Positions 9,485 to 19,029 of a DNA stretch of 45,998 nt are shown here, one piece after another (positions within the stretch are counted from its first letter, which is position 1; the number at the start of each line of letters is the position of its first letter). The stretch is from Akkermansiaceae bacterium (GTDB lineage Bacteria > Verrucomicrobiota > Verrucomicrobiia > Verrucomicrobiales > Akkermansiaceae). The stretch spans positions 1-45,998 of the forward strand of contig CAIXKE010000072.1 in the NCBI GenBank assembly GCA_903919975.1, written 5' to 3'. A program made the position numbers and the translations under genes. The notes beneath the pieces are model-generated. The model saw nothing but the letters and a program-made list of their open reading frames with translations. It made no database searches and was not told where the DNA came from.

Positions 9485-12400
9485 TCATTCAAGCACCCGC
9501 AGCGTCTCAATCCGCACCGGGCCGATCAGACCCGAAGGCACCAGCGGAGTGTCTTTTGTGAAGGGCCGGAACGTGCTGAAGGACATCCGCCGCGGCTCAG
9601 GGCGCTTCGAAGGATCCGTGAGCCACTCGGGCCATTTCGCGATTGTGCGCGGGCATTCGTAATCCAGTGGGAACTGCTCGTCGCCGACCATGCGGTTCAC
9701 CCAAAGATTCGCCACCTGCACCTCCAGCGTGTTGCGACCCGGCTTAAGCAAGCGGGTTACATCCAATCGGTAAGGGTCTGTCCAGAGGACACCCAAGTCT
9801 TGGCCGTTGAGTTTGACCTCGGCGATCACCTCGACACGCCCCAAATCTAGGAAGTGGCGGCATTGCTTTTGAAGGCGATCGGCGGAAACTTCGAAGGTCA
9901 TATCATATGCCGCAGTGCCCGAGTAGTATTTGATCCCAGGATCACTGTGATCCGCCCAGGAGATGAGCCGCTCAAACGTGGCCTGCTCCGGCGCACCGCG
10001 CCCGGAAAGGAACCTCACCTTGCACGGCCCGTTCAGAGAGACGGGCGCGGGAGGCTGTGCGACCCGGATGGCGGCACGGCTATTACCAATCTGATATTCT
10101 CCTCCACTCCGGGCAAGCAGAACCGAGGCCCCGTTCTCTGCGCCCAGTTCGATCGCAGACTGAGCACTCGCCGCTTCACTGCTGGAACCGCCTGGCTGAG
10201 GGTGAACCTGTTGGCCAATGGAAGCGTGCTGTGTAGACGCCAACGTCATGGGGCTGGAACCGCCTGGCTGGGGGTAAACCTGTTGGCCATCCAGACGCAC
10301 CGTCTGCAATCCTGGTCCAGCAGTCTTGGCCGGTTCGCGGAAAACCACGAAAACAGAGCCACTGGCTGGCAACCGGAGGTTGACGCGAGTTTTGCCGTCC
10401 ACCACATCCCAAGAGCCGGCCGTCTCAATGGCTCCAGATACCGGATTCCAAATTTCCGGGACCTTACCAGTCACTCGGAATGTGCAGGTCAAATCCCGGC
10501 CATCTGTCCCGCCCCATGCCACAAAATAGGCATCCGTGTCGCCAATGCGCCGATGCAAGTGATGCAGCAGCGGAAGGGCAGCCACGTCATCGCTGGAGAA
10601 GTCCGGCGACAGCCCATCGGCTTTGGTGATTTGCTCCAAGGTCTTGCCCCAGATCAGCCTGCCCGAACCCACACGGCGTTCGCCTTCGGGACCGGGATTG
10701 GCACCCCAAAGTTCGGTCACCATCGCCTGGATCCTCTGATCGCATGCGGGAAGGTTTTGCCGGCTTGGGGACATCCCGGGCGCGGTCCCAATGACCGTGG
10801 CTCCGCTCTTGATCAACTCGGCCACTTTGGCCATCAACTCCGGAGTCATGCGCCCACCGGATTGCAAGACAAGATAGCCGTAGGACATCCCGTCAGGCAG
10901 CACAATGCGCCCGTCACGCACCTGCATCCGGGTGAGAACCGCTTCCGAGGATGATATATCGAAATCCATCCCCTGCGGAGCTTTCAAGAGGGGCTGGCTC
11001 CCCCGGTGCGGTTCCTCATCCGTCAAATAGACGATGTCCGCGACAAACAGGCCGGATTGAAGCAGGTGTTGGCATCGCGAGAGGTATTGCATCCATGCCC
11101 GGCTCTTATCCCACCAAGTGTTAGTCCGATCGAAGTTCATCCCGACACCCCCGAGCGCCATGCCCGGCTGCAGGCGGTCGTCCACCCAAGGCTGATGGGC
11201 GAAACGGTGGAAGACGAACCGGTTAATCCCGCAGGTCATCATGAAGTCTCCAAGCGACTTGAGAGAGGCGGGGGTGTTTTCCCACGGATGACCCCCGGTG
11301 AACGCTTCGGCTCCAATGACTTTGCGCCCATAGAGGTGGCCCGCGGAGACGGGAGAGTAGTTCCGCTTGGTCTCGACTACTTTGCCGTGGGTCCAGAACT
11401 CAGCCATCGGATACGGCATGCGCCCACCAGCTTGGACAAAATCGAATGGACCGCCGCCGGTTTCGGCCGATCCCTCCAGTCCGAATTCAGCGGCACGCTC
11501 TGAAAAGCGTCCGTAAAAGTTGTCGGCAAACAAGTCCGAGATGGTCCGGCGTAGATCCCAAAGAAAGCGCTCGCTTTCCTCCAAAGAACCGACCACCCGG
11601 CCCGTCATGACTGGCAACCAAACCCGCAAGTCGTAGCCACGGCGCTTGGTAAACTCCTTGGGCATCCCGGGGGTCCAGTTCTGGCAACCACCCTCGTAAC
11701 TATCCACAAAGTAATGGGTCCATGTTTTATCAAACAGTTCAGGTCCGATATGGGCAGCCCATTTGCCCATGGTGGCATTGACATGAAGATCGGCAGCCTC
11801 GCGGCTCATCTTGTCGATCTCAAGCCCGCGAGCCTCCTCAGCCGCCGGAGCATTGAGCACCCCGGTGGTCGTTGAGCCGATGCGCATGATCGTCCAGTTG
11901 CCGGCTGGAACTTCCCACCGGAGCTTTCCCTCTGGGGAAAGCTTTCCTGTCAGATCCACAATCTTGCTGGGGTCAATCGCCACACCGGCAGGCGTTTCGT
12001 AGCGCGTATTGGGGAGCTCAAACTTGGTGCCCCCGCCGTTGCCAAAACCGGCTTTGGCCGTCCATTTAGTAATACGGTATCCCCCCAATTCCAACTCTCC
12101 AATGCGCACAGAGGGACCGCCCCGGCGCAACTTGCTGACCAGTTTGAACCGCTTGGCAGTGACCGGGGCGAAACTCACGCTGTTTAAAGCGCCAGCAAAA
12201 GGAGTGGTGTATCCGAGGTCCAATTTGGCAGCGAGGACGAACTTACCCGGGGTCGTTTCAGCATGAAGTTCCGCCAGCCCCCACTGGTGTTTCGGATTGG
12301 CCGTCATCAACGACTGCGCTGTAAAGGGCTCGGGAAACTCGATCATCAGGTCGCCTTGGAAGGCCACTTGCGTGTCGTGGTCGCCATCGGTGAGATTTGC

Positions 12401-12982
12401 GGCCCTGGGAAGAGGTTTGTCGTCCACGCTGAAACGGACTCCCGCATCCACCGCGTTGCTCTCATCCCCGGCCGTAGTCGGAAACGCCACAACGGCTACG
12501 TCCTTATAATACCCCATACGGGCAAAGGGCTTGTTGAGCGCAATCTCCGACTTCCCAGGCCCCCGGACTATCGTCTGGCTCCAACTCAATTGCTGCATCG
12601 AGAGTTCCGGTGTCACCCACGGCCCACCGGCGGTCGACCAACCGGCGCAGTTTTCAGCGCTCAGTTTAAGTCCGAGCCGGTCTGCCTCCTGGGTCGCGTG
12701 CTTCAATAGGTCAAACCACTCGGGTCCGAATATTTTGACCGGGCCGGGGGTGGTCTGCTGGACATTGAAAATTACGGCACCAGCGAGCCCGTTCTGCTTC
12801 ATGGCCTCCAAATCCTTGGTGATTCCCTCGCGGGAGATATAACTGTCGGTCCAGTGCCACCACGTCCAGGGCTTGGTTTCCTGAGGCGGGTTTTCAAAAT
12901 TGGCCGCGAGCTCATCACCCCTGAGGATGTTGCCGCCCATCAATGCCAACTGGAGGCAGAGCATTATGTATGTTGGTTTCAT
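9485..12982 (-). CDS. GH106-type protein 1 (putative alpha-L-rhamnosidase)
   Basis: A 1165-residue secreted protein of the Glyco_hydro_106 type; characterised members remove alpha-L-rhamnose. After a signal peptide (MKPTYIMLCLQLALMGG) come hallmark blocks: PWTWWHWTDSYISREGI, ENCAGWSTAGGPWVTPE, SMQQLSWS, WTIMRIGSTTTGVLNAP, AAEEARGLE, HYFVDSYEGG, KRRGYDLRVWLPVMTGR, GLEGSAETGGGPFDF, GHLYGRKVIGAEAFTGG and FHRFAHQPW. The C-terminal 230 residues are beta-sandwich modules ending GLIGPVRIETLRVLE. Around residues 898-934 sits a linker made by two in-frame 37-bp direct repeats (QQVYPQPGGSS and QQVHPQPGGSS), at the place where the third paralogue carries a LamG-like domain. It starts 21 bp after the stop of GH106-type protein 2, so the two are likely co-transcribed. 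Confidence 0.88.
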   Translation of the reverse strand: MKPTYIMLCLQLALMGGNILRGDELAANFENPPQETKPWTWWHWTDSYISREGITKDLEAMKQNGLAGAVIFNVQQTTPGPVKIFGPEWFDLLKHATQEADRLGLKLSAENCAGWSTAGGPWVTPELSMQQLSWSQTIVRGPGKSEIALNKPFARMGYYKDVAVVAFPTTAGDESNAVDAGVRFSVDDKPLPRAANLTDGDHDTQVAFQGDLMIEFPEPFTAQSLMTANPKHQWGLAELHAETTPGKFVLAAKLDLGYTTPFAGALNSVSFAPVTAKRFKLVSKLRRGGPSVRIGELELGGYRITKWTAKAGFGNGGGTKFELPNTRYETPAGVAIDPSKIVDLTGKLSPEGKLRWEVPAGNWTIMRIGSTTTGVLNAPAAEEARGLEIDKMSREAADLHVNATMGKWAAHIGPELFDKTWTHYFVDSYEGGCQNWTPGMPKEFTKRRGYDLRVWLPVMTGRVVGSLEESERFLWDLRRTISDLFADNFYGRFSERAAEFGLEGSAETGGGPFDFVQAGGRMPYPMAEFWTHGKVVETKRNYSPVSAGHLYGRKVIGAEAFTGGHPWENTPASLKSLGDFMMTCGINRFVFHRFAHQPWVDDRLQPGMALGGVGMNFDRTNTWWDKSRAWMQYLSRCQHLLQSGLFVADIVYLTDEEPHRGSQPLLKAPQGMDFDISSSEAVLTRMQVRDGRIVLPDGMSYGYLVLQSGGRMTPELMAKVAELIKSGATVIGTAPGMSPSRQNLPACDQRIQAMVTELWGANPGPEGERRVGSGRLIWGKTLEQITKADGLSPDFSSDDVAALPLLHHLHRRIGDTDAYFVAWGGTDGRDLTCTFRVTGKVPEIWNPVSGAIETAGSWDVVDGKTRVNLRLPASGSVFVVFREPAKTAGPGLQTVRLDGQQVYPQPGGSSPMTLASTQHASIGQQVHPQPGGSSSEAASAQSAIELGAENGASVLLARSGGEYQIGNSRAAIRVAQPPAPVSLNGPCKVRFLSGRGAPEQATFERLISWADHSDPGIKYYSGTAAYDMTFEVSADRLQKQCRHFLDLGRVEVIAEVKLNGQDLGVLWTDPYRLDVTRLLKPGRNTLEVQVANLWVNRMVGDEQFPLDYECPRTIAKWPEWLTDPSKRPEPRRMSFSTFRPFTKDTPLVPSGLIGPVRIETLRVLE
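10181..10289. repeat. 37-bp direct repeat pair inside GH106-type gene 1
   Basis: Copies at 10181-10217 and 10253-10289 differ at two positions and begin GCTGGAACCGCCTGGCTG. The offset of 72 bp is a multiple of three, so the frame is kept and each copy encodes a Q-P-G-G-S-S-rich linker. The sequence between and after the copies does not repeat. Confidence 0.85.
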
Positions 12983-13003
12983 ATGATTTTAATTGTTTGG
13001 AAA

Positions 13004-16000
13004 TTATTGTTCAGACTGGAGAGTGACCGGTCCCAGCAGGCCGGATGGGAACAGCGGCTTGGTGGCAGGCAGCTTGAGATTGGTCTTGGTCCGACGGTCG
13101 GTTTCGGGAAGGCCTGCGTCGCCAATCAACCGGTTGCCCCAATGATTTGCCACCTCGATTTCCAACTGGTTCTCACCCGCCTTGAGCGCTGAGGTGATCT
13201 CCACTCGCCATGGCGGACACCATACGACCCCCAGATCTTTCCCGTTGACCCGGACCCGGGCCATGAGCTGCACCTCGCCCAATGCCAGATAAGCTGGTGA
13301 GGAAGTCGCCGGAGAGGAGAAGGTAGTGGAATAGGTGGCAATGCCGGAATAATGTTGAATACCCGCCTCGGGCCGCTTCGTCCAATCCACGAGCTTTGAA
13401 AACACGAAGGTATTTTTTGCGCCATCGGCGGTTGCATCAGGCAGCGGATACAACCAAGCCGGATCAAAAGCCACACTCCATGGACCGGCGATTTCCACCA
13501 GCGATTTCAAAATCGGAAAGTTCTTTGCGGCTTTTGGCGCCGGAGCCTTGCCGTCACGAAAAACAACGAAAAACGCCTGATTCGCGGCGAAACGCATTGG
13601 CATGGTCGTGCGCCCGCCTTTTTCGATGAACTCCGGGAGCGGCAAGGCTCTGCCAGTAATAGGATCGAAGAGTTCCGGTTTGCGACCGGTCACCCGCAGC
13701 GAGACCTCGACCTCCAACTCCTTGGATGTCGGGTTCGCGAGGAAATAAATATCAGAACCCTCGGTACGCCGATGAATCCATTCCATATCAAAAGGCAGAC
13801 CGCCGCTCGTTGCTCCCACATCAGCTACCAGCTTGTCAGCCGCCAGGATATCAGCCAACGGCCTGCCCCAGATCACGCGCCCCTTGCCGAATTTGGATTC
13901 TCCTTTAGCACCGGGTGATGCTCCCCAGAGATCCGCCACCAATGCTTTGAGCTTTTTATCTGAGGCCTGACGATCGCCCAAGCCAGGGGCTTCCTGCGGG
14001 GGTAACCCGACCACTGTCACACCGGCTGAAACCAATTCCTTGATCTTGGCGAGCACCGCAGTTGACATGGTTCGGCACTGTGGCTCGCAGAGGACCAGAT
14101 AGCGATAGCTCAAACCATCGGGAAGCGTCAGTCGTCCCTCCTTTACCGAAGCCCGGGTTAGGAGCACTTCGGCATTGATGCCGTCAAAGTCGAACCCCAG
14201 AGGCAGCGCAGGCTGGAGGAACTGCTTGCCAGGCACGTAACGCGAGGCGCCTTCGCCAACAAAATAGGCGGCATCGGCCACAAAAAGGCCCTGCTGCAAC
14301 AGGTATTGGCAGCGACTCAGATAGCCGATGTAGCCTTCCACCATGGGCCACCAAGGATAGTGACGGTTGAGGTTACTGCTGAAGTGCAAACCGGGTTTAT
14401 CTTCAAAGGGCTGATGGTCGGTGTTTGCAAGAACCGCATGGTTGAGCCCGGTGGCGAAGGCGGTGTGCAAGGCGACACGAAAATCGCTTGGCTTGCTCGT
14501 CGCCCCGGAGCCGGAGAGAGCTTCCGCCTGCACGATCTGGCGGCCGTAAATATGAGCCCCGGAAGCGGCGGTGCGCGTCGGATCGCAAAAATGATCCGAA
14601 CAACGCATGACCTCGGCTAGATGCCAGACTTCGGTCTGGGGCAAGTCGGCGCGGCCAAGATTCTTCAAGCCCTCCATCTGGGGATAAGGATAAGTGCCAT
14701 GCCCGGATTGCACATTCACCAGGCAGTTTCGATCGTTGGCTCGCTTCTGCATACGACCGTAGAAGTCGGCGATCAAATCGGAGATAGTATCTCGATAATC
14801 CCGCAAAAAACGGTGCGTTGTCTGGCGGTCGTCGACGATGTATCGTGCCATGGCGGGAAGATAGGTCAACAAATCGTAGCCCCGGCGCTTTTGGAACTGC
14901 TCACGAAAATCATTGGTCCAAGTCGGCTGCTGACCGTCCCGGTTGGCACCGATTTCCCAACTTTCAGCATGAAACCCCGTGAGTACTCCGGGCGCTGCCT
15001 TTTCGGCCACCTCCAGCATGCGCTTCTGAGGCACATCGGCCATCAGATCCGCGCCCTTTACGCTAAGGGTGTCCACTTCATTGCCGCCCGGTGTCCCGGC
15101 GGAGCGGGCGTGTTGACCCAAGGAGGTCCACCCGAACCGTAGAACCTGCCATCGCCCTGGGGGGACTTTCCATTCCAAGCGCCCATCCGCGGTGAGGTGT
15201 TTGCTCAAATCGATGACCTGCTCACGCTTCAAGTCCTTGGCTCCATCTTCAGCGTATTCCTCTTCCAGGGCTTCATAGGGCTTCTCCGGCCACCACCACC
15301 AACCCTGGTTGCCAGACTTTAGTTCCCACCATTTGATGCCGGACCTGGAGACGGGTTCATCCCCGGTGCGCAGAATCGCAAATTCGGAGACGCGCACATC
15401 GGGAATATGAGCGGAGGTAATGTTGAGGCGGAAATAGCGCGCGCGGGTTTCCGGGAAGGTAAGGCGCTTTATCTCCCCAGCCTTCATCGAAAACCTGGTA
15501 ACCGAATTAAAGCTCTTGCCGTCCTCTGATCCAAGCAGCTCGCAATCCCGAGGACCGCCCTTGGGCGCCCCCGCTATCAGAGCGCCCGTGGCGGCAATGG
15601 GTTGATGATAGGAGAGCTGCACCCATGCCGGTTGGTCCGCCGATATAGGGACTGGCGGCTCTTTGCTTTTGAGCTTCCACCCACGGGTTCCATGGAGAGT
15701 CGGTTCACCAAAGTAGCAGGAGCGCCAATAAGTATCTGGATCCCCGTCTGCAGCATGAAGAGCCGGCCAGTTCTCCTCCCCACAATATCCTTTGGCGACA
15801 CTGCTGGAGGTGACATCTGCCGGCGGTAGCGCCCTGTTCTCCGGGACAGGAAAGGCGATTACGGCTATCTCGTGATAAACATCCTTCAGAGTCGGTGGCT
15901 TGGGAAAGGGCTGCACCAATAATTGCGGCCCATCCACTTGCACTTGGGAATAAACCAACTGCTTGCATCCATCCTCCGGCCCAACCCACCAACCGCCGTA

Positions 16001-16393
16001 TCCCCAGCCATCGACTGCAGCGGCGTGCATGGCCATTCCAGCCTCGCCCGTGAGACGCACAGATTCACCGAACCACTCAGCCCACTCGTCGCTGAGCATC
16101 TTCGGCTGCGAGGGGAGCATCTCGGCGGGGACTTGTTGTCTATGGGTTTGGGTATGCTGAATTCCGCCGATGCCTTTCTCGCGCAAAGCGGCAATGTCCT
16201 TGGCCATTCCTTCCTTGTTCCCGTAGCCGCCGATAAACCACCAGAATACCCAAGGTTTCGCAGACATCGGCGGATTGGCGAAGCCTTCTTCCAATCCAAC
16301 CTTGGGGTTGGCCGGCGCTCGATCAGTGGCTGAAGCGGTGGTAGCCAAGGCTACGATCCCGATCAGCAGAGTGGATAGGGATTTCGTTTTCAT
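13004..16393 (-). CDS. GH106-type protein 2 (divergent putative alpha-L-rhamnosidase)
   Basis: About 1129 residues, secreted. The start at 16393 (MKTKSLSTLLIGIVALATTASA) is a clean signal peptide; the frame continues to 16555 but that part belongs to a repeated non-coding leader. It shares the family plan with the other two copies (KPWVFWWFIGGYG, GIGGIQHTQTH, GYGGWWVGPEDGCKQLVYSQ, GRWQVLRFGWTSLG, TGFHAESWEIG, KRRGYDLLTYLPAMARY, HIYGRQIVQAEALSG, and a C-terminal GNRLIGDAGLPETD and GLLGPVTL). Several blocks diverge: the usual CAGW..GGPW region reads VDGWGYGGWWVGPED, and the ExxGGPFDF block is replaced by NCLVNVQSGHGTYPYP. The substrate or linkage may therefore differ from the other two. It lies directly downstream of the two-component system, 247 bp away, and 21 bp upstream of GH106-type gene 1. 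Confidence 0.85.
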   Translation of the reverse strand: MKTKSLSTLLIGIVALATTASATDRAPANPKVGLEEGFANPPMSAKPWVFWWFIGGYGNKEGMAKDIAALREKGIGGIQHTQTHRQQVPAEMLPSQPKMLSDEWAEWFGESVRLTGEAGMAMHAAAVDGWGYGGWWVGPEDGCKQLVYSQVQVDGPQLLVQPFPKPPTLKDVYHEIAVIAFPVPENRALPPADVTSSSVAKGYCGEENWPALHAADGDPDTYWRSCYFGEPTLHGTRGWKLKSKEPPVPISADQPAWVQLSYHQPIAATGALIAGAPKGGPRDCELLGSEDGKSFNSVTRFSMKAGEIKRLTFPETRARYFRLNITSAHIPDVRVSEFAILRTGDEPVSRSGIKWWELKSGNQGWWWWPEKPYEALEEEYAEDGAKDLKREQVIDLSKHLTADGRLEWKVPPGRWQVLRFGWTSLGQHARSAGTPGGNEVDTLSVKGADLMADVPQKRMLEVAEKAAPGVLTGFHAESWEIGANRDGQQPTWTNDFREQFQKRRGYDLLTYLPAMARYIVDDRQTTHRFLRDYRDTISDLIADFYGRMQKRANDRNCLVNVQSGHGTYPYPQMEGLKNLGRADLPQTEVWHLAEVMRCSDHFCDPTRTAASGAHIYGRQIVQAEALSGSGATSKPSDFRVALHTAFATGLNHAVLANTDHQPFEDKPGLHFSSNLNRHYPWWPMVEGYIGYLSRCQYLLQQGLFVADAAYFVGEGASRYVPGKQFLQPALPLGFDFDGINAEVLLTRASVKEGRLTLPDGLSYRYLVLCEPQCRTMSTAVLAKIKELVSAGVTVVGLPPQEAPGLGDRQASDKKLKALVADLWGASPGAKGESKFGKGRVIWGRPLADILAADKLVADVGATSGGLPFDMEWIHRRTEGSDIYFLANPTSKELEVEVSLRVTGRKPELFDPITGRALPLPEFIEKGGRTTMPMRFAANQAFFVVFRDGKAPAPKAAKNFPILKSLVEIAGPWSVAFDPAWLYPLPDATADGAKNTFVFSKLVDWTKRPEAGIQHYSGIATYSTTFSSPATSSPAYLALGEVQLMARVRVNGKDLGVVWCPPWRVEITSALKAGENQLEIEVANHWGNRLIGDAGLPETDRRTKTNLKLPATKPLFPSGLLGPVTLQSEQ

Positions 16394-16406
16394 TGATTGC
16401 CTGGAA

Positions 16407-16673
16407 ATTGCTTTGGTGCGAAGGCCGTTGAGGGAACTACGCGTTGCTGTGCCCGCCCAAGAGGAGCCGTTGCCCGGGGCCGGGGGCTCGCCCCCCCCCG
16501 GAGAGTGGCTGAAGGATCGGCGGCATGAGTGTGCGGTTTTTGATGATTCATTCACTTAAAGAACTCGCTTACGGGTGCACGATGAATCAAGCCCGCTGAG
16601 CCGTCATGTCGGCAAAAGGGATGACAGCCCATTCCAGGCTTCAACGGCCTAGGTATTTGGCCACCGCCTCGCC
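16407..16673. repeat. Leader repeat, copy A (overlaps the 3' end of the regulator gene)
   Basis: This stretch between the GH106-type gene 2 start and the response-regulator 3' end is repeated at 32455-32700 (copy B), in part at 39767-39868 (copy D) and, for about 45 bp, at 19524-19570 (copy C). Shared landmarks are GAGAGTGGCTGAAGGATCGG, TGATGATT.ATTCACTTAAAG, GAATCAAGCCCGCTGAGC and AGGCTTCAAC. The last 33 bp of copy A are coding sequence of the regulator (EAVAKYLGR and stop). By eye A and B match at roughly 85 percent. Confidence 0.85.
16480..16501. promoter_or_regulatory. GC stem-loop inside leader repeat A
   Basis: CCGGGGG and CCCCCGG arms flank a short loop about 90 bp upstream of the GH106-type gene 2 start. 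An equivalent G-run/C-run stem with a different loop sits at the same place in leader repeat B (32504-32530). It could be an mRNA leader structure or a transcription-termination hairpin; no T-run follows on the minus strand. Confidence 0.4.
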
Positions 16674-17270
16674 GCGCGAGTGCGCGTGCAGTTTCTCGTA
16701 AATGCGCCGGATATAGGTCTTGATGGTCGCGATGCTGATCTGCAAGAGATCGGCAATTTCCTTCGTCACATAACCTTGGACTATCAGATCGAGCACCTGC
16801 TGCTCCCGTGGCGCGAGTTGTATGCTGTCTGACGGTGGAACGGCGGGAGCTTGCTGAAAGGTCTGCACCAGCTTGCGGGCGATGCTGCTAGTCATGGGCG
16901 AGCCGCCGTTGCGCACTTCGATGATCGCTTCCAGAAGCTCCTCGCGCTTGGCCCGCTTGAGCAAATAGCCGGAAGCTCCAGCCGCGAGCGCGTCAACGAT
17001 GCGCTTGGCGTCCTCGTAGACCGTCACCATCATAAACTGCGTCTCGGGCATCATCGGCTTCAGCCGGCGAACACACTCGACGCCGTCCATCCCGGGCAGG
17101 TTGATGTCAACTAGCACTACGTCGGGCGCTTGTTGCGGCAAGGATTCCAGCGCCGTCTCCGCGTCTCCGAACTCGCCGACCAGGCGCAAGCCGTCAGCCT
17201 TGCCCAGCCAGCCGGCAAAGAGGCTTCGCAGCCGCTCGTCATCCTCGATAATCGAAACTCTGGTCTTCAT
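16641..17270 (-). CDS. NarL/LuxR-type response regulator
   Basis: A 209-residue DNA-binding response regulator, the cytoplasmic partner of the kinase encoded just upstream. Receiver domain at residues 1-120: acidic pair D10/D11, phosphoacceptor D55 in VVLVDINLPGMDG, T83 in VTVYED and K105 in YLLKRAKREEL, so all switch residues are present. The LuxR-type helix-turn-helix covers residues 152-209: LAPREQQVLDLIVQGY, TKEIADLLQIS and TIKTYIRRIYEKL. The ATG at 17270 (MKTRVSIIEDDERL) is chosen because the receiver begins there; the upstream extension to 17357 overlaps the kinase gene. It follows the kinase by 79 bp. Likely targets are the adjacent GH106 genes. Its last 33 bp belong to leader repeat A, vestiges of which reappear upstream of other enzyme genes. 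Confidence 0.92.
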   Translation of the reverse strand: MKTRVSIIEDDERLRSLFAGWLGKADGLRLVGEFGDAETALESLPQQAPDVVLVDINLPGMDGVECVRRLKPMMPETQFMMVTVYEDAKRIVDALAAGASGYLLKRAKREELLEAIIEVRNGGSPMTSSIARKLVQTFQQAPAVPPSDSIQLAPREQQVLDLIVQGYVTKEIADLLQISIATIKTYIRRIYEKLHAHSRGEAVAKYLGR

Positions 17271-17349
17271 GTTTGGCAATGGTAGCAGATTTTTGGGGGC
17301 TTTGAGCGTCATCCTTTTGGTTGACACGATGCGGGCGAGGCGTGACGGA

Positions 17350-19029
17350 TCAAGCACTGAAATCCAGCGGCACCACGAACCGGACGCGGGTACCTTTCCC
17401 TGGATTGCTTTCGATCAATGCTTGGCCGCCCAGTTTCTCCAATCGACTGCGCATGTTGGCGAGGCCGTGCCCCACCCTGGTCGGTTGCGCGTAACCGCGC
17501 CCATCGTCTTCCACCGACAATACAAAGTGCGATCCTTCCATGACCATGGTGATCCGCACCTCTCTGGGTTGGCTGTGCTTGAGCGCGTTGTTCAGGGCTT
17601 CCTTGAAGGCGAGGAATACGTTGTGTCGCACTTCGGCGGACAAACTGCAGCGTGGGAAGCAGGTTGGCATCTCCAAACGACAGCGCACGCCCACCCCGGT
17701 CAGCAGCTCTTGGGCGAAGCCGCTGACGTAGTTGGCGAGTTCGTCCAACAAATCGTTTTCCGGATCGGCTGCCCAGACAATCTCATCCATCGCCTGCGTA
17801 GATTCACGCACCGCCGTGCAAATGCGGTCCAAGTCGTTGACGGTCGCAGGTGGATTGGATGGATTGCTGCGGGCCGATTCACTGAGCATGGAAATCTGCG
17901 TCAGGCTCGTGCCGAGGTCGTCGTGGATGTCGCGGGCGATCCGGGTGCGCTCGCGTTCGACCATCTGCCGCCGCTCGGCGAGGTCCAGGACGAGGGCCAG
18001 TCGACGTTTCATGACCCACCGGCTGCCCAAAAAGCCACCCAGGCTGCCCACCCCCCCGATCACCAACCAGAACCATAACCTCGCCCAGACCGGCGTGAGC
18101 ACGACAAAGGGCAGGGACATTTCGGTCCCGACCGGAGAGCCATCCATTCCCACCGCCCCCACACGCAACCAGTAATTTCCGGCGGCCAACCGATGATAAG
18201 CGACGTTAGAGCTTCCACCCGCTCCGACCGCGTGGCACTCCTCCCATTCCACGGAGACCCGCTGGCCAGGCCGTACCGGAATGCATTTTTCAGTAGGCAC
18301 GAGCCACGCCGCGAAGGATTGGGGGCCGCCATCATTCAAGACGAGGACATGATGCGGTTGAGGTTGTTCGAGGCGCAGCACTTGGGCCATCTGCGGAGAA
18401 TTACCATCGCGACGCCAATCCGCGGGCGAACCCAGGATTTGATCGAGATCCTCGCCGATTTCGGTTGAATACCTGACCTCCTGAAATGTTTCCTCCTCCG
18501 GCCCGCCCACGCGCACGGCTACATTCCGGAACGCCATCATCCCCGTGGTGTATTCCGGCCCTCCAGAACCAAACCAGAGTTGTACTTTAGCGGCACGGAG
18601 CGGCGCAATCGCCTCACCATGGCCCGGGGTAAATTCCGATTTTTCCACGCTACCACGCCACCCCGGACTCTCGTGATCCACCTTGAAATCATTGGAATAA
18701 ATAAGTGTGTTCCCTGCATCCAGAAAGCGGATCAGCATCCGCATGTGGGAATAGGCCATGTTCCAACCGGGATCAACACCTTCGAGCTTGTAACGCAGCC
18801 GGTAGGGCTGATTCCATTTGAGCTCGCTCGCGTCCAAGGTGAACTCCACATCCTTCGCACCGGGGGGAATGCTGAGAGTTGGACGGCCGTTGACGGCGGG
18901 CACTGAAACGGGGGGAAGGGCAACCGCCACCCCGTCCACGCGAACCGCAGTGACCGCCACTTGCGCCGCCAGTTGCGTTGTTAGAACGCAGCAGCTCAAA
19001 CCAAGAAAAATTGTCACCGCACACTTCAT
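17350..19029 (-). CDS. Sensor histidine kinase (HisKA_3/NarX type)
   Basis: A 559-residue membrane sensor kinase paired with the downstream response regulator. It has a signal peptide at residues 1-22, then a periplasmic beta-rich region (FTLDASELKWNQPYRLRYKL; a second module around GNYWLRVGAVGMDGSPVGTE), a transmembrane helix at about 318-335 (LWFWLVIGGVGSLGGFLG), a dimerisation/phosphoacceptor domain with RIARDIHDDLG (H369), and a C-terminal ATPase domain with EALNNALKHS (N box), DDGRGY and GLANMRSRLEKLGG. The seven-bladed ligand-sensing propeller of many polysaccharide-locus hybrid sensors is absent, so the ligand is probably bound by the short beta-sandwich region. The ATG at 19029 gives a good signal peptide. 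The kinase probably senses an oligosaccharide released by the locus enzymes; this is inference. Confidence 0.9.
   Translation of the reverse strand: MKCAVTIFLGLSCCVLTTQLAAQVAVTAVRVDGVAVALPPVSVPAVNGRPTLSIPPGAKDVEFTLDASELKWNQPYRLRYKLEGVDPGWNMAYSHMRMLIRFLDAGNTLIYSNDFKVDHESPGWRGSVEKSEFTPGHGEAIAPLRAAKVQLWFGSGGPEYTTGMMAFRNVAVRVGGPEEETFQEVRYSTEIGEDLDQILGSPADWRRDGNSPQMAQVLRLEQPQPHHVLVLNDGGPQSFAAWLVPTEKCIPVRPGQRVSVEWEECHAVGAGGSSNVAYHRLAAGNYWLRVGAVGMDGSPVGTEMSLPFVVLTPVWARLWFWLVIGGVGSLGGFLGSRWVMKRRLALVLDLAERRQMVERERTRIARDIHDDLGTSLTQISMLSESARSNPSNPPATVNDLDRICTAVRESTQAMDEIVWAADPENDLLDELANYVSGFAQELLTGVGVRCRLEMPTCFPRCSLSAEVRHNVFLAFKEALNNALKHSQPREVRITMVMEGSHFVLSVEDDGRGYAQPTRVGHGLANMRSRLEKLGGQALIESNPGKGTRVRFVVPLDFSA

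Noticed and set aside
9854-10954. 366-residue plus-strand open frame
   Set aside because: It is antisense to GH106-type gene 1, whose family motifs continue throughout; the plus-strand product is arginine/histidine-rich shadow sequence.
16394-16555. N-terminal extension of GH106-type protein 2
   Set aside because: It reads through the repeated leader and would bury the signal peptide 54 residues inside the protein.
17101-18078. 325-residue plus-strand open frame
   Set aside because: It overlaps both the regulator and kinase genes antisense and shows no domain.
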